From positions 123,395 to 187,394 of the forward strand of contig NW_005178839.1 in NCBI RefSeq assembly GCF_000350225.1: a DNA stretch of 64,000 nt. The letters run 5' to 3'. This DNA comes from Chondrus crispus. Lineage: Eukaryota > Rhodophyta > Florideophyceae > Gigartinales > Gigartinaceae. Shown in pieces: positions 43,597 to 54,052 of the stretch (within the stretch, counting starts at the first letter, position 1; each line of letters begins with the position of its first letter). A model generated the notes under the pieces. The model saw only the letters and a program-made list of their open reading frames with translations. It was not told the DNA's origin and did no database searches. A program made the position numbers and the translations under genes.

Positions 43597-46542
43597 ATGC
43601 CCCCGCCCCCCTCCCACGAGGGAGCAGGGCCTTCTGAGAGCGGACAGCATTCCGACTCGTTACCACCGGAACCCCTGGTTACATTCATGAAAGGCATAAC
43701 GAACGACGCGTTGGGTGCGCTTACGAGTGCCCAGAAAGGCTTCATCTCCTCAATTCGGTTCCTAGAAACAACCCCGGAGCTAACTGGGACCCAACTAAAG
43801 CGCACTATCGCTGACATGTTCCTGCCGGCTTCGCTTTTCCAACAAGAAATATGCGACCTCCCTGCAGTTCATATTGAGTTGCGAAACTTCTTGGATAGTA
43901 GAGGAGGGAATTTGGAGCAACACTCATCTCACCGTGTTGTAATGACCCTAGCTCATGGCATTTACGAAGAACCGGAAGACACTCAGGCGGCCATTGACAT
44001 GGCACGAGAAATCGTTGCTGCCGGCCGTCGGTCCCGCTCGAACACTCCGGGTTCGAACAGAAGAGGCATGAGCCAGCCTACTTCACAGTCGACTCAAGTG
44101 ACCCCTCCGAATCACACTTCCCCGGAAAGGGTTGCGCACAATGTAGCCATGAGACTAAAAGACAAAGATAAAAAGTTTTCTGGCGATCTAGGGGAGTCCT
44201 GGATGGAGTACGTCGACGATTACCTCCAGGTTTGTCGAGACTATTCCCTTTCTCCGCTGCAAAAGCTACAGTACCTTCACAATCTACTTCGAGGAGACGC
44301 GAAGAGGTATTACCTCGACAAGGAAGATGGTTACGCTACCAGTTTCCAGCAGGCCACACAAATGCTCGAGAATGAGTACAATTCTGCAGTACGTCAAACT
44401 CGAGTTAAGAACTACCTGAACACGCTGCGAGTTACTTCCTTTGTTGCTCAAGGAACAGAGATGTCTGCCGCGCTTGCAAGGGTCTACAAGTCTATCATCC
44501 AGCTATCGAGACAGGCTCCAAGATCCCACCAAGGAGACGCCCACAAAGTGGAATTCCTTCGAAACGCAGTAATAGGGACGCCATGGTCGAGCGACCCGCT
44601 AAGCAGAGTTGCGACTCATAATCTTACATTCCAACAGCTCTATGCCGAGCTCGAGGCTGCCCTGCAGCTAGAGAAGGAGTCCAAACTCGCGATCTTACGA
44701 GACCGCGCACAGTTAGGTGAAAGGACACCTTCTTCCGACGACAATGCCGGAATAATGTATACGGGGCAAGGAAGGTACTACAACAGCCCTTCTTCGTCCC
44801 GTTTCCAAAGAAGGAGTACGCCTTTACGAAGCTCTCTCACCGGCCAAAGCGCGAACAACCGAGTCGCAAAGACCGGAAGCTTTAACCCTCTATCAGTCTC
44901 CGGGTGTTTCAACTGCGGAGGTATGCATCTTTTGAAGGACTGCACGCTCCCGTTGAACAAGTCCAGGGCAGCTGCACGCAAAATGGAGTACTATGCGAAG
45001 AAGGCCGCCACAAAACCAATTGCGGTACACCACGTTCTCGCGGACCTATGTCAGCAACTTGATTGCGAAGCAAAGGAGGACTGCGAGGAAGAAGCAGAGG
45101 CCAGTGACCTGCGAATATTTGAAAGTATCCTAAAACTGGAACACCCAAGCTCAGAGGAAGACAATCCACATCGGGATCATGATGAATCTTCAGCCGCAAG
45201 TATAAACCACGTATACGTCACTGGAAAGTCATGCGACATACCTTCATCAGATACTTTCCAAGGGGTATGCATCGATTCCGCAGCCCAGAAATCGGTTATA
45301 GGAGCTTCCCAAGCACGCGCATACTGCAGCTTGTTTGATGTTCCCTTTCAGCCCTCCTCAACGAGGAGAAGAAATGTCTTCAGTTTCGGGACACACAAAC
45401 ACCTTGGACTAGGTCTTCTCAACATGCGAGTACCCATTACGTCGAGTCACTTCCTCCCTATCACGGTCGATGTCGTCGATGCGGACGTACCTTTCCTGTT
45501 AGGCTTAGACAACATGGAACTGTACAAGATGGTACTCGACACAGATAAGTGCGTACTGTCTTCAAGGTTACAAGGATGGGACGTGCCCCTTAAGAAAAAG
45601 CTAAGACACCTGTACTATGAATGGGGGCCCCAAATCCTCTTCACGGAAACCGAACTCATGAAAGTGCACAGGCATTTCCACCATCCGGATTCTGAAAGGC
45701 TCTACTCGGTCATGAAAAGGGCAGACCCCGAAAAAACCTCCCCTCAGGTCTTGACCGACTTAAAGCGCATCAGCGCGGAATGTGACCTCTGCCAAAGACT
45801 CTCACATGCACCGCACCGGTTCCGGGTGGCACTCCCAGGCGGAGAAGTCGTCTTCAATAAGACAGTCTGCCTGGACCTCATGTACCTTGACAATGCAGCT
45901 GTTCTACACGTGGTAGACAAAGACACCAAATTCTCCGCGGCTTCTTTCCTATCCAATGAGACGGCTAACGAAACTTGGAACACGTTCATGCGCATATGGG
46001 TCTGCACATATATTGGATTCCCAGACATTATGGCCACTGATCAAGGCCCTCAATTCAAGTCCAACAGGTGGAGCAACCTGCTCAACCTAGCAGGGATTAA
46101 GCACCACCCCTCTGGTGTTCAAAGTCACAACGCATTGGGTGTCGGCGAGCGGTACCATTCCTTTCTACGCGGAATATACCGCAAGGCTCGACAGCAACAC
46201 CCTCAGCTGGAGAATGAACACATTCTCGCCCTTTCCGTCAAGGCTATGAACGATACCGCTGGGTACCACGGTCTTGTACCTACTCTACTCGTGTTTGGAG
46301 ACATGCCACGGATTCCAGTGACCCCTATGGACCTCCCAGCGCAAGTAGATCGAATGAAAGCGATGGTTTTGGCTCGAAAGGAAATGACTCGGGTCATCGC
46401 AAAGGAGAGGGTCACAAAGGCTTTACCCGCGAATGTACCGTCAGCAGCTCAATCCGATATACTCATCGGCTCACGTGTCCTGATATATTCAGGGAGAAAC
46501 CTGAGAATAGGTGGATTGGGCCGTACAGGGTTTTGGACGTAA
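43597..46542 (+). CDS. Copia-1 gag-protease-integrase
   Basis: A 981-codon frame starting at ATG 43,597. Gag (residues about 1-430) ends in a zinc knuckle CFNCGGMHLLKDC near residue 437. The protease site is GVCIDSAAQKSVIG near 558 with a later block VPFLLGLDNMELYK. Integrase has HRHFHHPDSERL...CDLCQR (zinc-binding, about 690-735) and core blocks VCLDLMYLD, MATDQGPQF and GVGERYHSF (about 759, 813 and 850). The divergent core and SHNALGVGERYH block separate it from plant-type copia and from Copia-2. Confidence 0.9.
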   Translation: MPPPPSHEGAGPSESGQHSDSLPPEPLVTFMKGITNDALGALTSAQKGFISSIRFLETTPELTGTQLKRTIADMFLPASLFQQEICDLPAVHIELRNFLDSRGGNLEQHSSHRVVMTLAHGIYEEPEDTQAAIDMAREIVAAGRRSRSNTPGSNRRGMSQPTSQSTQVTPPNHTSPERVAHNVAMRLKDKDKKFSGDLGESWMEYVDDYLQVCRDYSLSPLQKLQYLHNLLRGDAKRYYLDKEDGYATSFQQATQMLENEYNSAVRQTRVKNYLNTLRVTSFVAQGTEMSAALARVYKSIIQLSRQAPRSHQGDAHKVEFLRNAVIGTPWSSDPLSRVATHNLTFQQLYAELEAALQLEKESKLAILRDRAQLGERTPSSDDNAGIMYTGQGRYYNSPSSSRFQRRSTPLRSSLTGQSANNRVAKTGSFNPLSVSGCFNCGGMHLLKDCTLPLNKSRAAARKMEYYAKKAATKPIAVHHVLADLCQQLDCEAKEDCEEEAEASDLRIFESILKLEHPSSEEDNPHRDHDESSAASINHVYVTGKSCDIPSSDTFQGVCIDSAAQKSVIGASQARAYCSLFDVPFQPSSTRRRNVFSFGTHKHLGLGLLNMRVPITSSHFLPITVDVVDADVPFLLGLDNMELYKMVLDTDKCVLSSRLQGWDVPLKKKLRHLYYEWGPQILFTETELMKVHRHFHHPDSERLYSVMKRADPEKTSPQVLTDLKRISAECDLCQRLSHAPHRFRVALPGGEVVFNKTVCLDLMYLDNAAVLHVVDKDTKFSAASFLSNETANETWNTFMRIWVCTYIGFPDIMATDQGPQFKSNRWSNLLNLAGIKHHPSGVQSHNALGVGERYHSFLRGIYRKARQQHPQLENEHILALSVKAMNDTAGYHGLVPTLLVFGDMPRIPVTPMDLPAQVDRMKAMVLARKEMTRVIAKERVTKALPANVPSAAQSDILIGSRVLIYSGRNLRIGGLGRTGFWT

Positions 46543-48406
46543 AGGATAAGTGCCTTTTCATAGACTTGGATGGTACCGACTACCAAGTGTCCATAGACAA
46601 GGTGAAAGCTTACGAGTCCCCCCCGCCAATCAGTACAATTGACGCCACACTTGATCTCAAGAATACCTCAAATCCTGTTGCGGAGCCTCCGCCGCCAAGT
46701 GATGTCCTGGACGACTTGGAAACCATATTAACTAGGATCCGTGCGAATCCACAAAGCCCTCAGTTATTGTTGACACCTCTACAAAGTACGCCTCCTCCTT
46801 TGCAAACCGCAGTATCCATTGGGGCGACACCAGACCTCGACGTTTTCATGACTGAAGTCATCGAACAAACGGACGGAAGAGCAAAATCAGAGGAATTCGC
46901 CAAAGCCATGAGAAAGGAGGTTGTTGGACTTGAGAAAAGGAATACTTGGAAGGTAATCCTGAAAGGATCTCTACCCCCGAGCCCGAATATTTTAGGGGGG
47001 CGGTTTGTGCTTGCCCTCAAGAACGCAGGTACGGATGGTGAACTCGCAAAAGCCCGTTATGTGGCGCAAGGTCATCGTGATATGGATAAATCATACATGG
47101 TCCATAACATCACGAACTTACGCCAAAGTTCAACAAGAATAATAGTTTCGGTCGCCGCTATCAAAACCTTTCGTATCTTTTCACACGACGTCACCCAAGC
47201 TTACTTTCAAAGTGAGGAGAAGCTTACCCGCAAGGTGTTCCTGCTCCCCAAAAAGAAGGATATGGAGCATTTTGGGTTGGCTCAGAACGAGATTCTAGAA
47301 TTTCTTAGGCCAATATACGGTATGACCGACGCAGGTGACTACTGGGGAGTCACCGTCGATCACCACGCCAAAGATGACCTTGGACTTGTGCCCTTACTGG
47401 GCGACCCGTCGCTATACATCAAACGCAACGATGAGGACATTGACGGACTTTTAGGAATGTGTGTGGACGACGGGTGCCTAGCAGGGAACAAAGTGATGCA
47501 GGAACTTACGGAGCTAACGCTTCAGAAGTTCGAATCAAGGCCCCGAGAATGGGACAACTTTGAGTTCTTTGGAACGACTATCTCCACAATGAACAACGGA
47601 CATTTTGCGATATCCCAAAAAGCCTGTATAAAACGGCTAAAGCCGTTACCGCTTGACGCATCATTCGAACGATTCCGATCGTACAGAGCCACACTCGCTT
47701 GGGTGGGATACACAAGGCCCGACGCATTATGTGCCATCAACAAAGCAGCACAGGTGACTGAAGGTACATTTGGGGTGGAAAAGGTCAAGGCATTCAACAC
47801 TACGATCACGTTCTTACAGAAAACCCCTGAAAGGTGCCTCCAATACCCCCCTTGGACAAGCAGACGCTTCATCTGAAGGTATATGCAGATGCTTCATTTG
47901 CTGGAAATGATGATTTGTCATCACAACTCGGGTTCATCATCCTTCTATGCGATGAGTCGAATCGCGCGCATGTTTTGGATTACTCCAGTAGAAAGTCCAA
48001 GCGTGTTGTAAGATCCATTCTTGGTGGAGAAGTGTACGCTTTCGCTGACGGTTTCGACAGAGCATATATTTTACGCCATGACCTCCAAATGATATTTAAG
48101 AAGAAGATTCCACTTCAGATGTTCACGGATTCTCTACAAATGTTTGACGTCATCACGAAAGGGTCATCAACGACAGAAAAACGGCTGATGATTGACATTG
48201 CATCTGCGCGTCAATGCTACAACCGAGAAGAAATATCTCACGTCGGTCTTGTCTCATCTGAAAACAACGTAGCCGATGGTTTGACAAAAGAACATCCCAA
48301 CGAAGCCTTGGAAAAGCTCCTAGATACGGGTTACGACCTCAATACTGTCCGAAAATGGATTGTCAGGACTCCGGCAAGTTCTACTTCTGGAAAAATGGCA
48401 GTGTGA
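46533..48406 (+). CDS. Copia-1 reverse transcriptase and RNase H region
   Basis: RT landmarks: RYVAQGHRDMDKSYMVHN, FRIFSHDVTQAYFQSEEK, LRPIYGMTDAGDYWGV and GLLGMCVDDGCLAGN (catalytic pair). RNase H follows (LKVYADASFAGNDDLSSQLG; LGGEVYAFADGFDRAYILRH; LQMFTDSLQMFDVITKGSS), ending ENNVADGLTKEHPNEALEKL as in copia enzymes. The end of the frame reaches the 3' LTR. Confidence 0.9.
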
Positions 48407-48714
48407 AAGTTTCTATCATAATGTCTCTCATATGGCGATATACCTCACCACGCGAATGGGTCACGCGGTGAGGAAAGAACTTGCCTTGTTTAGGGTTACA
48501 GTAAATTAGTATATAACGGACAGTCCCATGCGACTAGTGCGTGGGCCTGCTCGGAGGCAGATTTGAACAGACGTGTCTACGCAGAATCCTTCACGAACAG
48601 CGCTCCGACTGCCCGGAGGTTCCGTTGGGTTTGAAGAGCCGGTCGTAGGCTCTTCTAGACATCAATAAACTGTTTAAACTATTTCCTTTAATTTTTTCTG
48701 GGACAATTCCCACA
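48402..48714 (+). repeat. Copia-1 3' LTR
   Basis: 313 bp, collinear with 41,775-42,087. The purine-rich GGAAAAATGGCAG just before it is the likely polypurine tract. Confidence 0.95.
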
Positions 48715-49370
48715 ACAGTGGCCTCTTTCTGGGATGGGACAAGCGGAGTGCGCTGATCCGCTGCTGGTGTAGTTTTGTCCGGTCCGGCATGGCATGCCAT
48801 ACTTGCCCTTACACTTAGGATTTTCAATGCGTCCTTGTTTGTTTTTGTGGAACACAACATAATTCCGACCCGAGATATCGGATTCCAAACACGTAGCTAT
48901 TGGTATTTTGTGCCATGAAAAATTCACAGGCATATGGTATATACCATGAAACTGCAGTAGTCATGATCCTAGCACAACCAATCTTTTACATTCATGGTAT
49001 GATGTCATCTTGCAGGATGCATGGATTTATTCCGACCCGCGTATACATATTCAAAATAGAAAGTGATCTGATGGTTCTTACACAGCAGTCGTTTCCCATA
49101 GGTGCATGTACTGGTACCTATAATTCAGACACGTCGGTGAAGGCTCCCGTGAGCCGCGACCGAGAGACCTTGAAAGTTCGGAGTACCTCCCGACCGAGGT
49201 TGGACGTGCACTCCACGTCCATGCCAAACATGACGATGCTTTGGCAGGAACTGCGTACCACCCCTTTCAGCAGATCGCCGTAGATTCTTGGGTCCCATGT
49301 CAGAGGTTTCATTATGTATTTATGCCGGTTGAGTAGTTTTCCTACAGCGGTTTTGTCTTCTCTCTCAGAA
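48715..49370 (-). other. Region between Copia-1 and the two-exon gene
   Basis: Minus-strand frames here look partly protein-like: 49,381-49,118 (GDLLKGVVRSSCQSIVMFGM) and 48,933 to the Copia-1 edge (Cys-rich: PKCKGKYGMPCRTGQNYTSS). Neither is recognised. They would read toward the Helitron before Copia-1 inserted and may be remnants of it or of another element. The region also holds the promoter of the plus-strand gene. Confidence 0.35.
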
Positions 49371-50465
49371 ATGCCTCTCATTCAACAAAAGTTACTCATC
49401 TCGCCTCCAACGTTCAAGGTCCAAATCATGAAGGGAGCAAAGCCTACAATAAAGAAGCTACCTAGAACATATGATGAAGAGAGGGCCATATCCATACACC
49501 TTGGGGAGACATCGCCAGTTGGCGTGAAGCAACTTGGTTCAAACAAGCCGAAAAGAACTGATGTATCGAAACCGCGCCAAATCGACTTCTCTCAGATCAA
49601 TCTGAGTGCGATTGTTGATTCTTGCCAGCCCACCATTAGCACAATTGGACAATTCATCAACTACGCCAAGGACGTTCTGTCTACTAAGCACAAAGGGGCT
49701 GTGGATCTTGCATTACAAGTCAGTCCCATTCGAATGCCTGAAGATTGGGATCATTTCAAGTTCTACAGCGTAGCAGACCACACAGGTTGTCTGTCTCTAG
49801 GAGCAAAAGTATCCACGTTTCAGGTACTCCAGCCATATGCTATCGGTGATGCTACACACGTTCCGTCGGTAAGTCCTGAAAGAAACACCATTTGAACCTG
49901 TGCTATTTCCGTTTATTCCATACAACTATTCATGACAATACTATTCCCTTCAGAACCTTAGGTAACATCAAACCTTTTGTGGGCATATGAGTTCCGCATT
50001 GCAAAGGTTAAAATCACAGGTTCGGTTAATTTCAGGTGGGCGACCTGGAATGAGGGTGAACTGTACCTCACATTGAAAAATAAGTCTGCCGTCACAGCCA
50101 TGAAGACGGAGGACGCACTGCACGGAAGTTCTTGTGTTGCTGCCATCATCCATGTCCTCAGTGACAACCAATACTCGAGCAGCTCCATTTTCCCACGCAT
50201 TGTAGGTGATTGTGTCCTTACTCAGTTGGAAGGCAATGGAAGCATGTCTCTAATGCCTCGTGATACGACGGGGCTCGCAGTAATTCAAATGCTCAACTAC
50301 AAATCAGGAAAGTGCTCTGCAAAGGTGTTTACTGGACCATTGCTTCTTGAAGCCTCGTCAAAATTCAACGTGATTGAAATTGAGGGGGCACAAAGCATCG
50401 CGGCAACTGTTGATTTTTGTGATGTTAGCATTACGAAAGTGAGCATTGAGGGATTCAAGGGCTAG
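49371..50465 (+). CDS. Two-exon gene, possible OB-fold ssDNA-binding protein
   Basis: I predict exon 1 at 49,371-49,868 and exon 2 at 49,962-50,465, giving about 333 residues. The 93-bp intron has a GTAAGT donor and a TTAG acceptor, and the frame continues across it. ATG 49,371 (MPLIQQKLLISPP) is preferred over in-frame 49,314 because the upstream codons look non-coding. The protein has a basic N-terminus (KKLPRT...KPKRTD), a helical segment, then FKFYSVADHTGCLSLGAK, which resembles the vsD-tG-x-i strand pattern of RPA-type OB folds. A second beta-rich half follows (FRIAKVKITGSVNFRWATWN). Helitrons often carry RPA-like genes, and this one lies divergent from the Helitron gene. The gene call is good; the function is tentative. 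Confidence 0.55.
49869..49961 (+). other. Predicted spliceosomal intron
   Basis: Starts GTAAGT after TCG and ends CTTAG. A pyrimidine-rich stretch (CTATTCCCTTCAG) lies just before it, with an alternative acceptor at CAG 49,951-49,953 that would give an early stop. Confidence 0.6.
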
Positions 50466-52206
50466 CAGGTTGCTATTTTGGCAACACCGATGAAAGACTT
50501 TCAGTTCGAGTTTCCCCGCGGTACCGAGATACACTTCGCATAACAAGAGTAGGCTCTGTTATCTTTGCATATGAATGTCTCTATGTAACACGTGTAATGA
50601 ATTGCATAAAAAATTAAATGTTTTCCCACTTCGTTGTTTTGATAGACATTTTCTGTCGTACGTATATGTCCAGTACTACTTCGAGTATTCCTGTTTTTAT
50701 TAAGTAATATTTTTGCTTAACATCTGGACACCGGTAGAATTTGCTTTCTGGGACACTCTCTAGCCGAAGCCAGAGAACACCTTAGATGTTTGGCCCAGGG
50801 CAGGGAAATGGATATCTGAAATCATCGTCTAGGTGTCCGCGATCTTCTGATCGCCTAGAATATATATAAATTGTACACAAAAATCTGTGATGGAGACATG
50901 AAAAATGTTGAATGGCAATCTAGAGTGAGTGAGACATGTAGGGGTTGTCTACTGGCTACGAGTGCAGACACGCTGTCTCGTGCTGCGATATGATGCCCTC
51001 GGCAAGCCTCGGTGCTCTTATCTGCACTCGGAGCGTGTCTGCACGATATAGCCAGGAGACAATATGCTTGTCTATCGGCTGCTACAGCGACTGTCAGCCA
51101 TTGTAATTACAGTAAAATGGGGGGTGGATTATTGTCTGCACTATGGTGCAGACATTTTCGGCAGTAGTGCGGACATCTGCAATTTTAGCACTGCACTGAA
51201 CCCCGCCAAGCCCTTTTGAGTAACATTACGGTTTTCCCCATATGTCCCGGCTGTCACGGTGCGTATGTCTCCTCAGCCGGTAGACAACACGCACTTTCGT
51301 GCAAGGCTAGCTAGTTCTTGAACCACTAATGACGAAAACCATGGAGTGGGTATTCATATGTTAAGGTGATGCAGCTTGCGAAGAAGTTCGTCCGCATGCA
51401 CGGATGAGATGATCGTCATGTAGCTCCTACAAAAATTGAGTGCAAAGGGCGATGTGCAAACAAACTTTTGCTATGCAACTGCGGTGGGCAAAAAGAACTT
51501 TCGATGCTCGTCATATTGTAGGAAATAGAGGGCGCGCAGATGCGGGCAATCGAAGCGGAAGCGGACCGATAGCAGTGGGTGTGTAGTGGGTCCGCTGATG
51601 GGCCGAGGGAAGCGAAAGTAGTGACGACAGATGGTGCGTTATTTGGCGGGCTTCGGAGCGAAAGGAGGATGAAGAGAACAAGGGACACACACAAACACAC
51701 ACACAGAGGGAGCAAAGAATGCGGCAGAGGTACCAGAGGCAGGAGGATCAGACGGGCGTTGCACAAGGACATCAGGTGGATTCCTGAGGTGCTTGAGTGG
51801 ACTCTTAGGCAACGTCGCCCAAAGTCGACGTTGCCCGAGATGTAATTTCCGTGCAGGGGGGAAACCATATTGGTGCCACTTTTGTTCCTCTGATTAGGGC
51901 ACCCCTAAAGACCGGAACGCGAAAACACCACGTGTCATAGACTGTATGTCACCCTCCTTGTTATGTTCCTGTCCCTCTCGCTTCCAAGGTAACTTTTCCT
52001 GAAATTTCGACGCTCCTTTCACGCCCCTGAGCCCCTCACGCCCCTGATTCCAGATTTCCCCTACACGAAAACAGATTATTGAAAAATAGAAACACCCGTG
52101 GCAACGTAGCAGGCGCTTATTGGATATATGGCGTATGACAAGTTTCCAAATTCCAAATTTCCTACTTTCCAAAACACCAAGAACGCCCTGAGAGGGTCGT
52201 TCTGTG
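50466..52206. other. Gene-poor interval
   Basis: No convincing gene on either strand. A minus-strand 150-codon frame (51,868-51,416) is Leu/Ser/Pro-rich and overlaps a CA microsatellite near 51,690, so I discount it. A candidate MITE occupies 50,944-51,288. Confidence 0.5.
50944..51288. mobile_element. MITE-like inverted-repeat element
   Basis: GTTGTCTACTGGCT at 50,944-50,957 and AGCCGGTAGACAAC at 51,275-51,288 are inverted with one mismatch. Inside the left half, GTGCAGACACGCT and its inverse form a second stem (about 50,962 and 51,031), and GTCTGCAC-TATG-GTGCAGAC is a third (about 51,135). There is no coding capacity. No clear target duplication was found. Confidence 0.4.
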
Positions 52207-52318
52207 TGTGAAGGTGGAAGCTACCCTGTCTGTCATTTTCCCGACCGACGTCGGCGCTTTATTTACTCACAGGAGTTGACACTAAAAACTGCACAAATTA
52301 CAGTTTCTCCCAATGACA
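52207..52318 (-). repeat. Copia-2 3' LTR
   Basis: 112 bp, matching 58,028-58,139. In element sense it begins TGTCATTGGGAG and ends CACCTTCACA. Confidence 0.95.
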
Positions 52319-52418
52319 GAAGTGAGTCAAGACCGGTCGGGCTTCGTCGCTGTAAGGGCCAAGAGAATCCCAATGGCACGCCTCCTGCAGGGACGAATGC
52401 CTCGACTGGGCGCATACG

Positions 52419-53037
52419 CTACCCAAGGTGGAGCCCGGTCTTCATATGGCTGAACTGCGTACGAAGTAGGGGCTTTGTAAACATGTCGGCCAGCATCCGA
52501 TTGGATGGTACATGGTGGAGTTGTATATGGCCTAGACGGATGTGTTCGCGTAGGTAGTGCCGACGAAGGTCGATATCTCCCGCTAGGACGTACTGTCTGT
52601 CAAGTATGCCGGCGTCCTTTACCTCCAAGGGCCGTCCTCGGAGCGGCCGCCGGTTCGTCGGGTCCGAAACGCAGTACGCGTCTCAGCCATTGCGTCGTCT
52701 GGACTGCAGCAGTTGCGGATACATACTCCGCCTCACAGGTTGATAAAGCTTGTATCTCTTGCTTCGTTGATGTCCACGTGATGGGACTAGCGTTGAAAAG
52801 GTGCACCGCGCCCGAGATCGACTTTCGATCGAGCGTGTCTCCTGCAAAGTCTGCGTCAGCATACGAATGGAGCGGGTGGGCGGGGATGTTAGTGTCGCGT
52901 ATAAATGCGGTTAGTGACGGCACAGCAGAGAAGGGATAAAACCGGATTCCTTCGTCGCGTGTGGCTTTGAGGTACTTTAGTAAGTTCTTCATGATGGCCC
53001 AGTGTCTTTTTGTGGGCTTATGAGCGGCACAGCTAAG
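52419..53037 (-). CDS. Copia-2 RNase H region
   Basis: Typical copia blocks: HSYADADFAGDTLDRKSISG, TKQEIQALSTCEAEYVSAT and HHVPSNRMLADMFTKPLLRT. It is bounded on the right by the solo LTR. Confidence 0.9.
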
Positions 53038-54052
53038 TGTAGTGCAATACACACCTGAAAAGGGGGGTGAAAAGAAGTGAAAAAGGAAAAATTGGATACT
53101 GTAGTCCGGGTTTTGGGGGACACACGTGTGCGACGAGGCGCACGATTATTTTAATTATTTAAATTATTTACTAATTAGATCTAGAATCTAGAGCCGGGAG
53201 CTACTGTACTCGCCCCGGCGGGGCTTTATATAACTTAACCCTTTGACCGAGCAAGTCAATAAAGGAAACCCGAGTTGCCGGAGTTAGATCTCGCCTTCGT
53301 CGAAGACCGCTTCCGTTCACGCGATGCGCTTCCCTTCTACGCTGCTAACGACATCCTCTATTGATCGGGGTCCCATTCCTTTTCCTTATCCCTTTACTTT
53401 TTCTATCTCTACATCTATTTTTCCCCTAATCGTGTTGGTTCCATTGGAGTCGGTTGCGACCGATCCGGTGTAGGTGTTTTAGCCATCGGGCAACACGTTG
53501 TGTAGCGCTGCTACTGTTTCAAGTTCCGTCGGAAGGCTGTCGTAACGACGCCTCCGTCGAAGGTCTTACTGTATAAGACAGAGTTGGTACCACCTACCGC
53601 GATCGCGATCGCGCTGGTGAGGGTGTTTTTAGCCATCGGGCAACACGTCGGTAGTAGCGTTGCTACACGGTTACGATCCCGTCGGGTAGTGCTGAACAAG
53701 CCCCCGTCGAAGACCTTGAATTATACGCAAGGTGCTGAAGACGCTCGTCGAGCATTGGCCTTATATCCCAGCGAACCGCGGTTACATTCTCGTACACAAG
53801 CCCAACCCGCACTCGCCGAGCACTCAAGTCTTCACAAGTCTCTACCACCATTATCCTCCCCGGCCGGGTATCTATCCTTAACCCCACCGTCGGAGTCGAG
53901 CTACCGTGGGCCGCAGGCCCACACAAGGGGAAAGAGAGTCTCGAACGCTCCGTAGCGCGTGCCATCGGCAGTGGTTGTTGCTGTTGCTATTTTTCTTCTT
54001 TTTGTTTGACCGTCGGACTGTGTTCGCGGCCTGCCAGGCACATTGCACTACA
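53038..54052 (+). mobile_element. Solo LTR related to Gypsy-2
   Basis: About 1,015 bp, starting TGTAGTGCAATAC and ending ATTGCACTACA, with a perfect 5-bp duplication CTAAG (53,033-53,037 and 54,053-54,057). Most of it is the reverse complement of the Gypsy-2 LTR as written, including the TATATAA box (about 53,225). The first 100 bp or so differ, so it is a sister subfamily. No internal sequence remains, as expected after LTR-LTR recombination. Confidence 0.9.

Larger units (their letters stand above)
41775..48714 (+). mobile_element. Copia-1: divergent Ty1/copia element, nearly whole
   Basis: A plus-strand element flanked by a perfect ACAGT duplication (41,770-41,774 and 48,715-48,719). LTRs are 41,775-42,087 and 48,402-48,714, differing by only a few bases. 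The order gag, protease, integrase, RT, RNase H is the copia order. A 1.5-kb leader precedes gag. It looks recent and nearly whole, with about two breaks. Confidence 0.95.

Noticed and set aside
48402-48714. Repeated 313-bp block considered as an independent solo LTR
   Set aside because: The ACAGT duplication and intervening copia genes show it is the 3' LTR of Copia-1.
51416-51868. 150-codon minus-strand frame with hydrophobic stretches
   Set aside because: The hydrophobic part is a translation of a microsatellite-containing GA/CA-rich strand; no domain.
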